Below are positions 39,749 through 49,121 of a stretch of DNA of 55,325 nt, in pieces. Source of the DNA: a virus. How positions within the stretch are numbered: position 1 is the first letter of the stretch; the number at the start of each line of letters is the position of its first letter. The translations under genes and the position numbers were made by a program. Under the pieces are notes generated by a model that made no database searches, had not been told where the DNA came from, and worked only from the letters and a program-made list of their open reading frames with translations. The stretch covers positions 1 to 55,325 of IMG/VR virus record IMGVR_UViG_3300042691_008074, one strand, 5' to 3'.

Positions 39749-40689
39749 TATTTTCTATACTCTTTAATCTTAAATTGTATAACTTGTTTCGTTTTAGCCT
39801 TTTCAGGTTCTTTAGCTAACAAATAACCTAATGTTTCTTCATAATTATCACCTAGTAATAAGTTATCATACCAATAAGAATTACCTGTTACTACAATTAT
39901 TCCATATTTAACTGCTTCTGCTAAAAGTGATTTAGCTTCTAAGTTAATATCTGAAATAGCCTCTAAGAAAGCTTTATTATCATCGTCCTTAATTTTCTCC
40001 AAAGCCATTTCTTTATCTGCATCTGTCATCTTTCCGATAAATTGTGTACCTAAAAGATTTAACAGATAATCAATTTTAGCTTTTTCATTTACATCATCAG
40101 AATTAACTAGTTTTAAGAAGGCTCTATCTGCTTTCTTCCTAGTTTCATATTCTGATATATCTCTTTGTTTAATCTCACGTAAATCCTCCATGTAGAAGTC
40201 ATAAGTTGCTTTATTGATAACTTGGTCTTTTCTCCATGCTACTTTAGAGCTAAGTTTTGCAAAATTATACTTCATATAATCATTTAGATTAATCGGTACA
40301 ACTTTATTACCATCTTTGGTAAAACCTATTTCTAGCTGTAAAGGTTTATCAGTAGGAACTGCAACTTTAAAGTCTGCCCAAAATTCTTGGGTTTTTTCAT
40401 TCCATTCCTCAGAATTTGGTGATATACCTATAATCTTTGATAGATACATTTCTTCTTCTTGAGGAGTTAAACCTCTTATAACATCTCTAGTACCTTTTCT
40501 CCATTCAGAACCAATATTTCTTACAATACTATCTCTTAAATATTGTGCTTGTGGTTCTTTAGGTAATAGATTAAACTTTTCTACTTGGTTTAGAACTACG
40601 ATATGACTACCTAGTTCAACATCAACTCCAAAATACTTATAAACAGTAGGAGATTTCTCCCCTACTGTTGGATTTTCAATACTATTCAT
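39748..40689 (-). CDS. Conserved virion-region protein downstream of the capsid gene
   Basis: 313 residues, largely helical. Recognisable blocks are RGLTPQEEEMYLSKIIGISPNSEEWNEKTQEFWADFKVAVP, an IGFTKDGNKVVPINLNDYMKYNFA strand-helix segment and a long helical C-terminal half with LLNLLGTQFIGKMTD. Similar proteins follow capsid genes in Bacteroidetes phages; no enzymatic motif is seen. A strong RNA hairpin falls inside codons 7-16. The gene overlaps the next by 1 bp. Confidence 0.6.
   Translation of the reverse strand: MNSIENPTVGEKSPTVYKYFGVDVELGSHIVVLNQVEKFNLLPKEPQAQYLRDSIVRNIGSEWRKGTRDVIRGLTPQEEEMYLSKIIGISPNSEEWNEKTQEFWADFKVAVPTDKPLQLEIGFTKDGNKVVPINLNDYMKYNFAKLSSKVAWRKDQVINKATYDFYMEDLREIKQRDISEYETRKKADRAFLKLVNSDDVNEKAKIDYLLNLLGTQFIGKMTDADKEMALEKIKDDDNKAFLEAISDINLEAKSLLAEAVKYGIIVVTGNSYWYDNLLLGDNYEETLGYLLAKEPEKAKTKQVIQFKIKEYRK
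40642..40669 (-). promoter_or_regulatory. Strong RNA hairpin at the start of the gene after the capsid gene
   Basis: The minus-strand RNA reads AACAGTAGGGGAGA, AA, TCTCCTACTGTT: a 12-bp stem with a two-G bulge, 20-47 bases inside the coding start and about 45 bases after the capsid stop codon. No U-run follows, so it is not a standard terminator. It could lower translation of the downstream gene relative to capsid or protect the capsid mRNA 3' end. Confidence 0.45.
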
Positions 40690-40711
40690 AATTAGTGTGG
40701 TTTAGTTTATA

Positions 40712-42178
40712 TTATTGTCCAAATGTATTATATACTTTGAAACAGTTTGTGGCTCTCATAATAGCAATACCATGAGTTTTTAACCATTCAACTGATGAAG
40801 CATCAATATCAGATGAAGCAAATAATGATTCAGTATAACCATCTGGTGAACCTGACATACCTGCTACAACTTTATTAATTTCTTCACGACCTGCTTCTGA
40901 TACATATTGAATATTCTTCATGCCATCATAAGTTGACATATCTAAACAATACATATTGTGTGATTCTAAAGGTAAATCACTTAAAGGGTGTCTAGCAGAA
41001 ATTTCTGCCATAATACCTTTATCCATTAAAGGTAACTTACGGAAAGTTACTGTATGACCATCTACGTGACGATATACATTGAAGTAAGCACCAAATGATA
41101 ATTTACCAGGAGCTTGTCCTTGAACTATTTTAGTATCTACTAATGTAAATTGATTAGAAGCATTTTTCATTGCATTGTCTGCATCTTCTAAACCACCTGT
41201 ACCAGTGAATATTTCTACATCCACTTTATCAGCATCAGAAGCATTAAAGAAAATATCTCTTACAAGGGTAGAAATCTTCTTAGTTGTTAAGATACTGAAA
41301 CTATCTTGGTTAGGAATTTGTTGTAAAACACCTGCACCGGAAGGTACAACTTCACCTGAATCTTCATCAGTTAAGTGAATAACACCATCTAAATCTTTGT
41401 TATATTCAGAGTGCCATAAATCATGTTCTAACTGCTCCTTATATTCAAGTTGCTTTAAGAACATTTCAAACTGTGTCCAAAACTTAAACGTTTTACCATT
41501 AGCACGAATTTCAAGAACCATTACTTTGTTCTTAATATTACCTGCTATATTATAAGTAGCACGAGTTACTGTGATTTGGTTTTGAGTTTGGAAAGGAGTG
41601 TAGCTACGAGATTCTACACCTCTAGAACGTTCCTTACCAACTTTAGCAACACCACCTCCCCATACTGCACCAGCAAGAACATCACTTGCAGGAATAAAAG
41701 CATTTGGGTCTGGATTCATCAACTGTAATGAATATTCCCATCCATTACCTGATGCAGATGCTTTAGGCACACTTTGAACACGACATTCTATTCTTGATGG
41801 TGAATAAACTGACTGTGATTTGTAGAACCAACGGTCTGCAAATGTTACAGTGAATTTAGTTCTACCTCTACCTAATTGACTACCAACACTAGAAATTGCT
41901 ACTGTTGAAGTTTTCTTAGGACGACCCATTACAGCCATTTTGTAAGATAAATCAGTTGAACTGATTTTCTTTACTGCACCCATACCTTCTGTTAAAAATG
42001 AAAGTGGAAAATTTCTACCTCCAAAATTAGCAGAACTACCGTATGCGTGAGTAACCATAGGAGCAAGCCATTCACTTTGAGTAAGCAATGCTTTACTCAA
42101 GTGATTGGAACTAGTAAACTCCTTATCGTTAAATTGCGCTTCATATAATTTAAGAAACGGTTGAACTACTTGCGACAT
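40712..42178 (-). CDS. Major capsid protein (crAss-type HK97 fold)
   Basis: 488 residues, close to the usual crAss-like capsid length. The N-terminus (FLKLYEAQFNDKEFTSSNHL, then SEWLAPMVTHAYGSSANFGGRNFPLSFL) is the recognisable crAss MCP start. Further conserved blocks include MGRPKKTSTVAISSVGSQLG and, near the end, EINKVVAGMSGSPDGYTESLFASSDID. It forms the icosahedral head shell. It sits after portal and scaffold-like genes in canonical order, preceded by an A-rich leader (AATTAAAACAAGTAAATT) with no Shine-Dalgarno site, as in Bacteroidetes. Confidence 0.93.
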   Translation of the reverse strand: MSQVVQPFLKLYEAQFNDKEFTSSNHLSKALLTQSEWLAPMVTHAYGSSANFGGRNFPLSFLTEGMGAVKKISSTDLSYKMAVMGRPKKTSTVAISSVGSQLGRGRTKFTVTFADRWFYKSQSVYSPSRIECRVQSVPKASASGNGWEYSLQLMNPDPNAFIPASDVLAGAVWGGGVAKVGKERSRGVESRSYTPFQTQNQITVTRATYNIAGNIKNKVMVLEIRANGKTFKFWTQFEMFLKQLEYKEQLEHDLWHSEYNKDLDGVIHLTDEDSGEVVPSGAGVLQQIPNQDSFSILTTKKISTLVRDIFFNASDADKVDVEIFTGTGGLEDADNAMKNASNQFTLVDTKIVQGQAPGKLSFGAYFNVYRHVDGHTVTFRKLPLMDKGIMAEISARHPLSDLPLESHNMYCLDMSTYDGMKNIQYVSEAGREEINKVVAGMSGSPDGYTESLFASSDIDASSVEWLKTHGIAIMRATNCFKVYNTFGQ

Positions 42179-42198
42179 AATTTACTTGTTTTAATTGT

Positions 42199-43437
42199 TT
42201 ATTGTTGATTTATACCTTGAAAAAATTCAGTAAGATTAATTTTTGTAGGACTACCATTAGCATCTTTTTTACTTGATGTACTTCTAACTCTAGAACCACC
42301 TCTCTTGTTATTATCATCGGCAGCTTTACCAAAATTAAAAGTACTTTCAACTTTCTTCTGCGTTAATCCCTTAACCTTAAAGTCTTTCAGCACTAAGTAA
42401 TCAAGAAATAAATTCTTTTCCAAATTTAGTTTACTACGTTTATAATCGAGAAGTGTATTACCTCTATCATCAATAGGTTTAAGTAATGCTTCTTGAAACA
42501 TAGCAATATCTTCTGTTGGTATTTGTAATCCATCAAAATTATTAGACTGAATTATTTCTTTTACTTTTTCAATTGTTTGTTTTCTTTCTTCTTCTTGTTT
42601 AGCTAATTTAGCTTCTTCTTGCTTTAATATAACTTCTTTTTCTTTCTCATACATTTTTACTAATGTATCTTTTGCAGTTTTTGCTCTTTCAAAAAGTTTA
42701 CCAGTATCTTCTTGCAATTTAATAAATTCAGTAACATCACTTTCTTCCATTCCTTTTGCAATTAATTCCTGATATATTAAATTCTTCTGCAAATTTAAAG
42801 CAGTAGTTTTAGCATTATCATCCATAGTAGATGTAACTTCTTCTACTTTAATTTTAGCAAAATCAGGTGTTGTATTCTTTAATAAAAATGTATCTACACT
42901 TTTACCTTCAATAGCAACATGATTATAAAAATCCTTCATATAAGGAACTTCTGCTAAACTTTCAATAAAAGTCTTTTTTACTAGTTGAGGTAGAGCATCT
43001 TTAATAGCAGCTTTTAAACCACCTACTCCATTTTCATACTCACCTTCTAATTTAACACCAAAAGTACCTTCTAGTTCTTTTTTAACAGCAGTTATTTCAT
43101 CATCTTGATTGTTATATTTCTCAAGAAACTCTTTATCTTCATCTGTTAATTCTTCTTCTTTCTTAGCAGATATTTCTTCTAACTTAGTATTAATTTCTTC
43201 ATCACTAAGTTCATCTTCTTCATCTCCTTCATCATTAGGATTACCACCTTTATTAGCTTCATCATCTTTAGCTTTTTTATCTGCTTCTGCTTTAGCTTTA
43301 GCAGCATCATCAGCTGCTTTTTTAGCAGCTGCATCTTGTGCAGCTTTAGTAGTTGCTGCATCATCTGTTTTAACAGGATTACCACCTTCAGTTGGCATCT
43401 TGTTTAATAATACATCTGGGATTTCTATTCCTTCCAT
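42199..43437 (-). CDS. Scaffolding protein candidate
   Basis: 412 residues, highly charged. Residues about 25-75 are Ala/Lys-rich and helical (AATTKAAQDAAAKKAADDA), followed by an acidic region (DEGDEEDELSDEEINTKLEE). A long coiled coil lies around 240-300 (KTAKDTLVKMYEKEKEVILKQEEAKLAKQEEERKQ), and the tail is basic (GGSRVRSTSSKKDANG). Position between portal and capsid genes, charge and helicity fit a scaffold. No protease motif is seen. It could instead be an internal head protein. Confidence 0.65.
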   Translation of the reverse strand: MEGIEIPDVLLNKMPTEGGNPVKTDDAATTKAAQDAAAKKAADDAAKAKAEADKKAKDDEANKGGNPNDEGDEEDELSDEEINTKLEEISAKKEEELTDEDKEFLEKYNNQDDEITAVKKELEGTFGVKLEGEYENGVGGLKAAIKDALPQLVKKTFIESLAEVPYMKDFYNHVAIEGKSVDTFLLKNTTPDFAKIKVEEVTSTMDDNAKTTALNLQKNLIYQELIAKGMEESDVTEFIKLQEDTGKLFERAKTAKDTLVKMYEKEKEVILKQEEAKLAKQEEERKQTIEKVKEIIQSNNFDGLQIPTEDIAMFQEALLKPIDDRGNTLLDYKRSKLNLEKNLFLDYLVLKDFKVKGLTQKKVESTFNFGKAADDNNKRGGSRVRSTSSKKDANGSPTKINLTEFFQGINQQ

Positions 43438-43461
43438 AATTGTTATATTTAGTGTTAGTTG

Positions 43462-45780
43462 TTATTCTCCTGCTGTTTTATTTAATAGTGCAGTTCTATT
43501 ATTATCTTTATTCATTCTTTCTCTTGATGCAATTTCCTTCAATTTAGTTGCATTTTTAATTAGTTCTAAACTATTCTGTTGTAAACTATCTTTATAATTG
43601 TCTAGTTTTTCATTATAATCTGGACCTTTTTGTTTTTCTAATTTCTGCATATCTTCTACTATCTTCATACCTTGTTGTATTAAAGCAACTTGTATATCAG
43701 TAGCAGATTTTAAATCTTCTGAATATTTATCAAAGTTTAATTGTTTATCAGTAATAGCTTCTTGTGATTGCTGAATAGCAAGTTGTGTTTCTCTATCAGC
43801 TTGTAACCTAGCTTCTAAAGCAGCATCAGCTTTATCCATTAGTTGATGTATTTCAGCAAAATTATCACTTTCAATTAATCTTGATATACCACCACCACCT
43901 AAACCATTTTGTATAAAAGGTTGAACATTAGCTTTCAACTCTTTTAATTTTTCTAAAGTTCTAGCACCATTTTTAACAAATACTCCTAATTCAGCATTTA
44001 CATATTTTGTACCATTAATATTTAAAAATGCTTTTTGTCCATTAGTCTTTATATAAGTAGCTTGTTTCCCTTTATTAAAGGCGTATTTACTTAACTCTAA
44101 TAAACCAGTATATTCTCTATTTTCAAATTCTTCATATTCTAAATAGTATTCTTCTGACATTGTATAAGATTGACCTAAAGCAGCATTTGTAGTACCTAAA
44201 CCAGCACTAGGAGAAACATCTGCTTTTCTTTGTGGACTAAAACCACAAACTTGGTCCCATTCATTCTTAATTAATTGTACTATATTATAACTTTCTATAA
44301 GATGTTGTGTTATATCAACATTTAAAGATTTTAAAGCAGATACAATTTGAGCAGCATTACTTTTACTATCATCAAAAAATAAAAAGCTAAATGCTCTTAC
44401 ATAATACATTAACTTATATTCATCCCATCCTTCTTTATTAGGTATTAAACCTAGTGGAAATAATACAATGTTACCTAAATTCTTTAATAAAGTTTCTTCT
44501 GCTCTATATTTAATAATGTTAACATTCTTTTGATATGTTTCACCTTTTTTAACTAGTGATAATGGTACAGTATGACGACTAAATAAGTTTCTACCATTAT
44601 ATAATAACTTAGCTTTATTTGGTCTATTAAATCTACCTCTTTGTGTTGGTATTGCTCTACCACCAATATAATATCTATCTCCTATGCAATATACTTCATG
44701 TATTTCATCAACCCACTCCCACTCTATATTTTCACCAGGTTCAGGTTTATAATCTTCTGTAACATATAATATTTGTTGATTTCCAAACAAGTCTGTAACA
44801 GTTAGTTTACCTTCTTTAGTAGCACCTCTAAATACAATATGCTCTACATCAATACCATTATTGAATCTTTCACTCGGTAATTGACCAAATAAATTCTTAA
44901 ATAGTTGACCTTGTAAATCAATATCACTTAGACCATAGTAATAACCATCTGTCATACCATAGTCTATACCAGTATCATAAAATTCTAAAAATTCTTTTAA
45001 CTCTTTATCAAATTCTGGTAATGTTTGAAATCTATCGTAAATTTCTGATAATGAATATCTATGATGTACTGTAACTGCTTCACCATCTTCAATAAAATCC
45101 ATGTGAGGTGAGCATAAATATCTTACATTGATAGGAGATATAATTTCATAATGAGTTTCATCTTTAATTACATCTTTATATGAGAATACCATTGCAAGAC
45201 ATAGAAAATCATAAAATCCTTTTCTAAACTCTCTAGGTAAATCATTAAAACATATAATATATTCTAATGCTTGTTGACCCATTATAGCCAGTTCATCTGG
45301 CATATTTTTTACCTTATTTTGAATTTCTTCTAACTTAGTTGTTGTTTCTTCATCAAAAGACATTCCTAATTGTATAGCTTCATTAATGAATATTTTTTGC
45401 AACTCATTAATCATTAGCAATTCTTCTTTCTTTAATCCTTCTAATTCCCAATTAGAGTTTACAGCATATACAATAGGGTCAAAAAATCTTTTAGCTTTTT
45501 CACCTAACATTAATCTAACATTAGGAGATATAATATCATAGTTAGCTAACTTAGCTGGATAACCTTGTAATTCAAATCTTGTAGTATTAAGTGGATTAGT
45601 TACATGGACATAATCTGTTTCATCTATTTCACCATTAGCTAACCTGTAAAGTTTAATAGCTTCTGCTCTATCAATAGCATTTTCACAATTATCTTTATAA
45701 TACTTACCTACTTCTTCATACCATGCTTTAGTCTTTTGACTTTTAGGTATTCTTTGTTTTACTTTATTAAATTCACCCAT
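43462..45780 (-). CDS. Portal protein
   Basis: 772 residues. It starts MGEFNKVKQRIPKSQKTKAWYEEVGKYYK and has the crAss-like portal features: YRLANGEIDETDYVHVTNPL, PAKLANYDIISPNVRLMLGEKAKR, a long middle domain, the FSPQRKADVSPSAGLGTTNAALGQSYTMSE block before the crown, and a coiled-coil C-terminus. The dodecameric ring forms the DNA channel and binds the terminase. It is encoded 5 bp after the terminase gene, in standard order. Confidence 0.92.
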   Translation of the reverse strand: MGEFNKVKQRIPKSQKTKAWYEEVGKYYKDNCENAIDRAEAIKLYRLANGEIDETDYVHVTNPLNTTRFELQGYPAKLANYDIISPNVRLMLGEKAKRFFDPIVYAVNSNWELEGLKKEELLMINELQKIFINEAIQLGMSFDEETTTKLEEIQNKVKNMPDELAIMGQQALEYIICFNDLPREFRKGFYDFLCLAMVFSYKDVIKDETHYEIISPINVRYLCSPHMDFIEDGEAVTVHHRYSLSEIYDRFQTLPEFDKELKEFLEFYDTGIDYGMTDGYYYGLSDIDLQGQLFKNLFGQLPSERFNNGIDVEHIVFRGATKEGKLTVTDLFGNQQILYVTEDYKPEPGENIEWEWVDEIHEVYCIGDRYYIGGRAIPTQRGRFNRPNKAKLLYNGRNLFSRHTVPLSLVKKGETYQKNVNIIKYRAEETLLKNLGNIVLFPLGLIPNKEGWDEYKLMYYVRAFSFLFFDDSKSNAAQIVSALKSLNVDITQHLIESYNIVQLIKNEWDQVCGFSPQRKADVSPSAGLGTTNAALGQSYTMSEEYYLEYEEFENREYTGLLELSKYAFNKGKQATYIKTNGQKAFLNINGTKYVNAELGVFVKNGARTLEKLKELKANVQPFIQNGLGGGGISRLIESDNFAEIHQLMDKADAALEARLQADRETQLAIQQSQEAITDKQLNFDKYSEDLKSATDIQVALIQQGMKIVEDMQKLEKQKGPDYNEKLDNYKDSLQQNSLELIKNATKLKEIASRERMNKDNNRTALLNKTAGE

Positions 45781-45785
45781 ATAAG

Positions 45786-47798
45786 TTAGAAGTGTCTTTT
45801 ATTGAAAAATCCAGTAGGACTACTGTTAGAAACAGTAGGTTTAACATCTTTATATACCAATTCTTTTTGATAATACGCCAAAATACGCAATGCAGAGATT
45901 CTATCAAAGTTACCACCATCAGGTCTATACATTGAAATTTCTTTAAGTGTTGTAGGACATGGAATAGTATGTAGATTCCATCTTACATTACCATCTTCAT
46001 CCTTACCTCTTGGAGTAATAAGCCAATCACTTAAATATTTATCACCTTTGTTTTTTCTTAAATTATCTTTACCAGAACCAATGTGCATACCATAGTTCCT
46101 TCTTACCTTACTTTTAGGTAAATCAGAATCAAATGCTAATTCAAATTCTTCTGCTAATCTATCTAGCATTTTAAATCTCTTAGCGTATCCTATAACATCA
46201 CCTCTATCATTTTCAAAACCTATCTTAGCATTATAATATTGTGATAACATAAATAGTATCTTATTATAATCGTCAGTAGTTTTAGGCCTGCCAAAATAAG
46301 TTGCTACAATTTTATCTCCTGGTGGAACAAGATTATTAGGTTGCATATATACATAAGTAGCACCTATTGATTCCATGTCAGTACTTGAATCATAAGCATA
46401 TGGGTCATGTGCTATTATATATAAACCATCAGGTACTCTACCGTTAACTTTAAAAGGTGCATAATATTGTGTAACACAACCAGTTAAATCATCTTTTATA
46501 TTATGAGGAAACTTATCAACAGGTCTTATATTAGCTTTAGGTTCAAATTTAATTTCACCATTTGAATTAATTAATTCTCCATTTACACCCATGTTGTAAA
46601 TACCAGTGCTTATAACTTTGTGATACCAATCTAATGCTTCATTACTAGGTAAAACACTATAAGTAGTTCTAAGAATAGCTTCTTGTGGACTAAATGGTTT
46701 TTCTGCTTTAATTTGAATAATAGCATTTTGGTCAGGAGATTTTAATGCTTTTGTTCTTTCACCTTCATAATATTTTCTAGCTGTATCTTGTAATGAGTTA
46801 CCATTTTTATCTATAAATGCAATATCTTTTGCAGCAGTAGTAAAATATGCACATTTAGTTCCTTGCATACCTTCATCATATTCATTATTATAACATCTTA
46901 TGTTATAAGATTCTGGATTATAAAACATTTTTTCCATATCTCCAAAATCAGATGCTTCAGTACCACCAGTACCAAAACCCCATATTAAACCATATACAAC
47001 TGGACCTTCTTCAAATGAACTTCTAGCAATGTTAAATACTTTTTCAACATTAGGAAAAGCACCCATTTCTTCTACTAACATTAAATTACCTCTTTTACCA
47101 CGAGCTTTTTGAATATCATCTTTCATAGTGATACCCATTACTTCACTCATGTACCCTCTTTCTTCTCCATTAACATTAGTAGATGCTCTAAAGTGCATAT
47201 CATTAATATCCTTCTTATAATCAGAAGGTTTACCAAATGCTGTTCTATATCTATCTTCATCAGGATGAGGAAGATTAATGAATTGCCTATAAGAAAGGAA
47301 TTTTGAATAAAGACCATCACCTGTTAAAAATTCTGAACTAGAAGCTAACATATATGTCTTGCTTCTCTTTATTGTAAAGAAGTTTTTACTTGCTTTAGCA
47401 GCACCTTTATATGAAGCACCTACACCACGAGGTTTTAACCATAAAAAATGTTGACCATTTTTTTCACATAATTCTATTTCATTCCATACATGAAAATCTT
47501 CATCCCAAAAAGATGGAAAAGCTAATTCTCTTGAACCTTGTACTCTATTGTTTGTAACTTGTTTATATAATGTATCTTTGTTTTTCTTAGTTACCATAAT
47601 TGGCGAATAATTCAAATACCAATAATGGTCGCCAGTAATTCTCATACCTCCAACTTCATAACCATTTTTAACTCGATACATTTCTCTATCCCAGTATTCA
47701 TGGTAATGATAACTATCAAATATACCATCATCATAACAACCATGTTTTTCATGGTATAAAGCTGCTTCTCTAAAGTATTGTGTATTAACACTAATCAT
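45786..47798 (-). CDS. terL: Terminase large subunit
   Basis: 670 residues. The N-terminal ATPase has a terminase-type Walker A, PRGVGAS (R124 to S129), and a Walker B with two acidic residues, LMLVEEMG (E243-E244). The C-terminal RNase H-like nuclease begins with YIIAHDPYAYDS (D465 as first metal ligand), then IGFENDRGDVIGY and a late basic segment. The start YFREAALYHEKHGCYDDGIFDSYHYHEYWDRE is typical of crAss-like TerL. It translocates and cuts genome DNA at the portal. It lies 2 bp after the upstream zinc-protein gene and 5 bp before the portal gene. Confidence 0.95.
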   Translation of the reverse strand: MISVNTQYFREAALYHEKHGCYDDGIFDSYHYHEYWDREMYRVKNGYEVGGMRITGDHYWYLNYSPIMVTKKNKDTLYKQVTNNRVQGSRELAFPSFWDEDFHVWNEIELCEKNGQHFLWLKPRGVGASYKGAAKASKNFFTIKRSKTYMLASSSEFLTGDGLYSKFLSYRQFINLPHPDEDRYRTAFGKPSDYKKDINDMHFRASTNVNGEERGYMSEVMGITMKDDIQKARGKRGNLMLVEEMGAFPNVEKVFNIARSSFEEGPVVYGLIWGFGTGGTEASDFGDMEKMFYNPESYNIRCYNNEYDEGMQGTKCAYFTTAAKDIAFIDKNGNSLQDTARKYYEGERTKALKSPDQNAIIQIKAEKPFSPQEAILRTTYSVLPSNEALDWYHKVISTGIYNMGVNGELINSNGEIKFEPKANIRPVDKFPHNIKDDLTGCVTQYYAPFKVNGRVPDGLYIIAHDPYAYDSSTDMESIGATYVYMQPNNLVPPGDKIVATYFGRPKTTDDYNKILFMLSQYYNAKIGFENDRGDVIGYAKRFKMLDRLAEEFELAFDSDLPKSKVRRNYGMHIGSGKDNLRKNKGDKYLSDWLITPRGKDEDGNVRWNLHTIPCPTTLKEISMYRPDGGNFDRISALRILAYYQKELVYKDVKPTVSNSSPTGFFNKRHF
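45804..45838 (-). promoter_or_regulatory. Two mutually exclusive hairpins at the terminase-portal junction
   Basis: In the last codons of the terminase gene the minus-strand RNA can form hairpin I, CTACTGTT/AACAGTAG (45820-45838, 8 bp, 3-nt loop), or hairpin II, CAGTAG/CTACTG (45812-45825, up to 6 bp). Hairpin II is followed by GATTTTTC. Both use bases 45820-45825, so only one can exist at a time. Hairpin II with its U-run resembles a weak terminator just before the portal start. Confidence 0.4.
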
Positions 47799-47799
47799 A

Positions 47800-48258
47800 T
47801 TATGAACCTACTTCTTCATTAGTATCTTTCCAAACAAATTGACTTACTGGTAAATGTTTACCACAACCTACACAAAATGTAGAATTATAAAATTTAGGGT
47901 TAACAGCGTATGTTTCTGCAATACTATTATTCATTTTAGTAACAGTACCACATCCACCTGTAAATCCATTACCTTCTCTTATTTGATTTAATTCTTTTTG
48001 AGTAATATATTGTCCTCCTATAAATTTACCATTTTCATTTTGAACATAATATAATATAGCTGCATATTTTCCATCATCAGATGGTTTTATTTCATGTGGT
48101 GTTTTATTCCAATTTATACCTACATGAATGTAAGAATCTCTAAATGGTCTAATATAACCTTTAGATTTTTCTTCTTCTGTCATAACTAAATATGCTTCAT
48201 TTTGTCCATTATCTTTAACTTTATTTAATAATGGTTCATTCTTATCTGTTGTTGTCAT
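47800..48258 (-). CDS. Conserved phage protein with a zinc-finger-like C-terminus
   Basis: 152 residues. The middle, LVMTEEEKSKGYIRPFRDSYIHVG, and the end, GCGTVTKMNNSIAETYAVNPKFYNSTFC, then CGKHLPVSQFVW, form a pattern I know from many phage genomes ('G..RP.R.sYiHv.C ... T.M...IAETYAR.P..Y..TFC..C..HLPV.EF.W'). C129, C132 and H135 are probable metal ligands with an upstream Cys. No function is established. Here it directly precedes the terminase gene, so a role in packaging is possible. Confidence 0.75.
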   Translation of the reverse strand: MTTTDKNEPLLNKVKDNGQNEAYLVMTEEEKSKGYIRPFRDSYIHVGINWNKTPHEIKPSDDGKYAAILYYVQNENGKFIGGQYITQKELNQIREGNGFTGGCGTVTKMNNSIAETYAVNPKFYNSTFCVGCGKHLPVSQFVWKDTNEEVGS

Positions 48259-48269
48259 AATAATATTAT

Positions 48270-48845
48270 TTAATCATCTTCTTCAAACTTATTTAATGCT
48301 CTACCTTTTCTACCTTTTGCTAAAGCATCTTGTTCTTTTCTTAATGTTTCTTTTGCTTTATTCAGATTATCAATAGTCTTAGGTATTCTATCTAATATAT
48401 CTAAAAACTCTGTTACTGCTCTACCACTTTCAAGACCTGCGGTTGATAAATGTCCTTGAGCAGTAACAATAAAATTATTTAAACTTAAAATACTTTTTTG
48501 TATATTTTCAACTAGTGGTAAACTTTCTGTAAATTGTGTTTCTTTAAAATCTTCAATACATTTTTTAACTAATTGGTCTGGTTGCCAATCATCAGGTAAT
48601 CCTATCAACGTTTTAATAGCTTTATTTCTATCTTCTTCTGTTCTAATGAGTTTAAATCTACTATCATAAACTCCTTGATAATAAACATAAGCTAGTTCTT
48701 GTTCATTTCTTAACTTTCTTCTACCATCACTATCACCTTCAACTTTATTAAGTCTTTTTAATAAATCATTAAAAGATTTAATCATTCTAGCTTCTGCCGA
48801 TGCTTTAGGTAGTTTAGTTTCTTGGTCTATTTCAAATAGTTTCAT
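48270..48845 (-). CDS. Helical protein upstream of terminase, small-terminase candidate
   Basis: 191 residues, nearly all helical, with conserved-looking blocks EQELAYVYYQGVYDSRFKLIRTEEDRNKAIKTLIGLPDDWQPD and a C-terminal coiled coil (ILDRIPKTIDNLNKAKETLRKEQDALAKGRKGRAL) ending in a basic-acidic tail. Two genes before TerL and next to an IHF-like gene is the expected place for a small terminase subunit, and helical, oligomerising composition suits one. I see no clear helix-turn-helix, so this remains a positional guess. Confidence 0.5.
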   Translation of the reverse strand: MKLFEIDQETKLPKASAEARMIKSFNDLLKRLNKVEGDSDGRRKLRNEQELAYVYYQGVYDSRFKLIRTEEDRNKAIKTLIGLPDDWQPDQLVKKCIEDFKETQFTESLPLVENIQKSILSLNNFIVTAQGHLSTAGLESGRAVTEFLDILDRIPKTIDNLNKAKETLRKEQDALAKGRKGRALNKFEEDD

Positions 48846-49053
48846 TCTTTATATTTTGTTTCTTATTCTTCCAAAGTTCACTATAACTAAATCTTCCAAT
48901 ATAATTAACTTTAATAGTATTATCTGGTTGGTGTAATAATTCAGTAAGTTGTGTATAATAAGTATCTACAATTTTTGTAGCTTCATCAATACTAATTCTA
49001 TTTTTTAAAGCTACCTTTTCAATAATTTTTTCTAAAGTACTATCAGTTCTCAT
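48832..49053 (-). CDS. IHF/HU-like DNA-bending protein (short)
   Basis: 73 residues: helical N-terminus LEKIIEKVALKNRISIDEATKIVDTYYTQLTELLHQPD, then IKVNYIGRFSYSE. This is the HU/IHF order of two helices and the strand-turn 'GxF', but without the full DNA-binding arm, so it is shorter than a canonical 90-residue protein. Crassvirales usually have two IHF-like proteins near the head and tail genes; the other one here is at about 28.2-28.6 kb. It is the first gene after a strong terminator and overlaps the following gene by 14 bp. DNA bending for packaging or for the phage promoters is the likely role. Confidence 0.7.
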   Translation of the reverse strand: MRTDSTLEKIIEKVALKNRISIDEATKIVDTYYTQLTELLHQPDNTIKVNYIGRFSYSELWKNKKQNIKNETI

Positions 49054-49070
49054 ATACTGGCAATAAACAA

Positions 49071-49100
49071 AAAAAGATACCTTGTTGTCAAGGTATCTTT
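49071..49100 (-). terminator. Rho-independent terminator between the accessory and packaging genes
   Basis: An 11-bp perfect stem AAAGATACCTT / AAGGTATCTTT (49073-49083 with 49090-49100) and a 6-nt loop. On the minus strand it is followed by TTTTTTTGTTT, so it ends transcripts of the genes from 53.7 to 49.1 kb. The plus strand has a weaker T-rich tail. A promoter for the packaging genes should follow it, but I see no convincing box. Confidence 0.85.
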
Positions 49101-49121
49101 GATATTTATTTTTAACTACTA

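Noticed and set aside
43109-43597. 162-codon plus-strand frame made mostly of Ser, Leu and Ala
   Set aside because: It is the complement of the acidic, Lys/Ala-rich scaffold candidate and the portal C-terminus and has no independent features.
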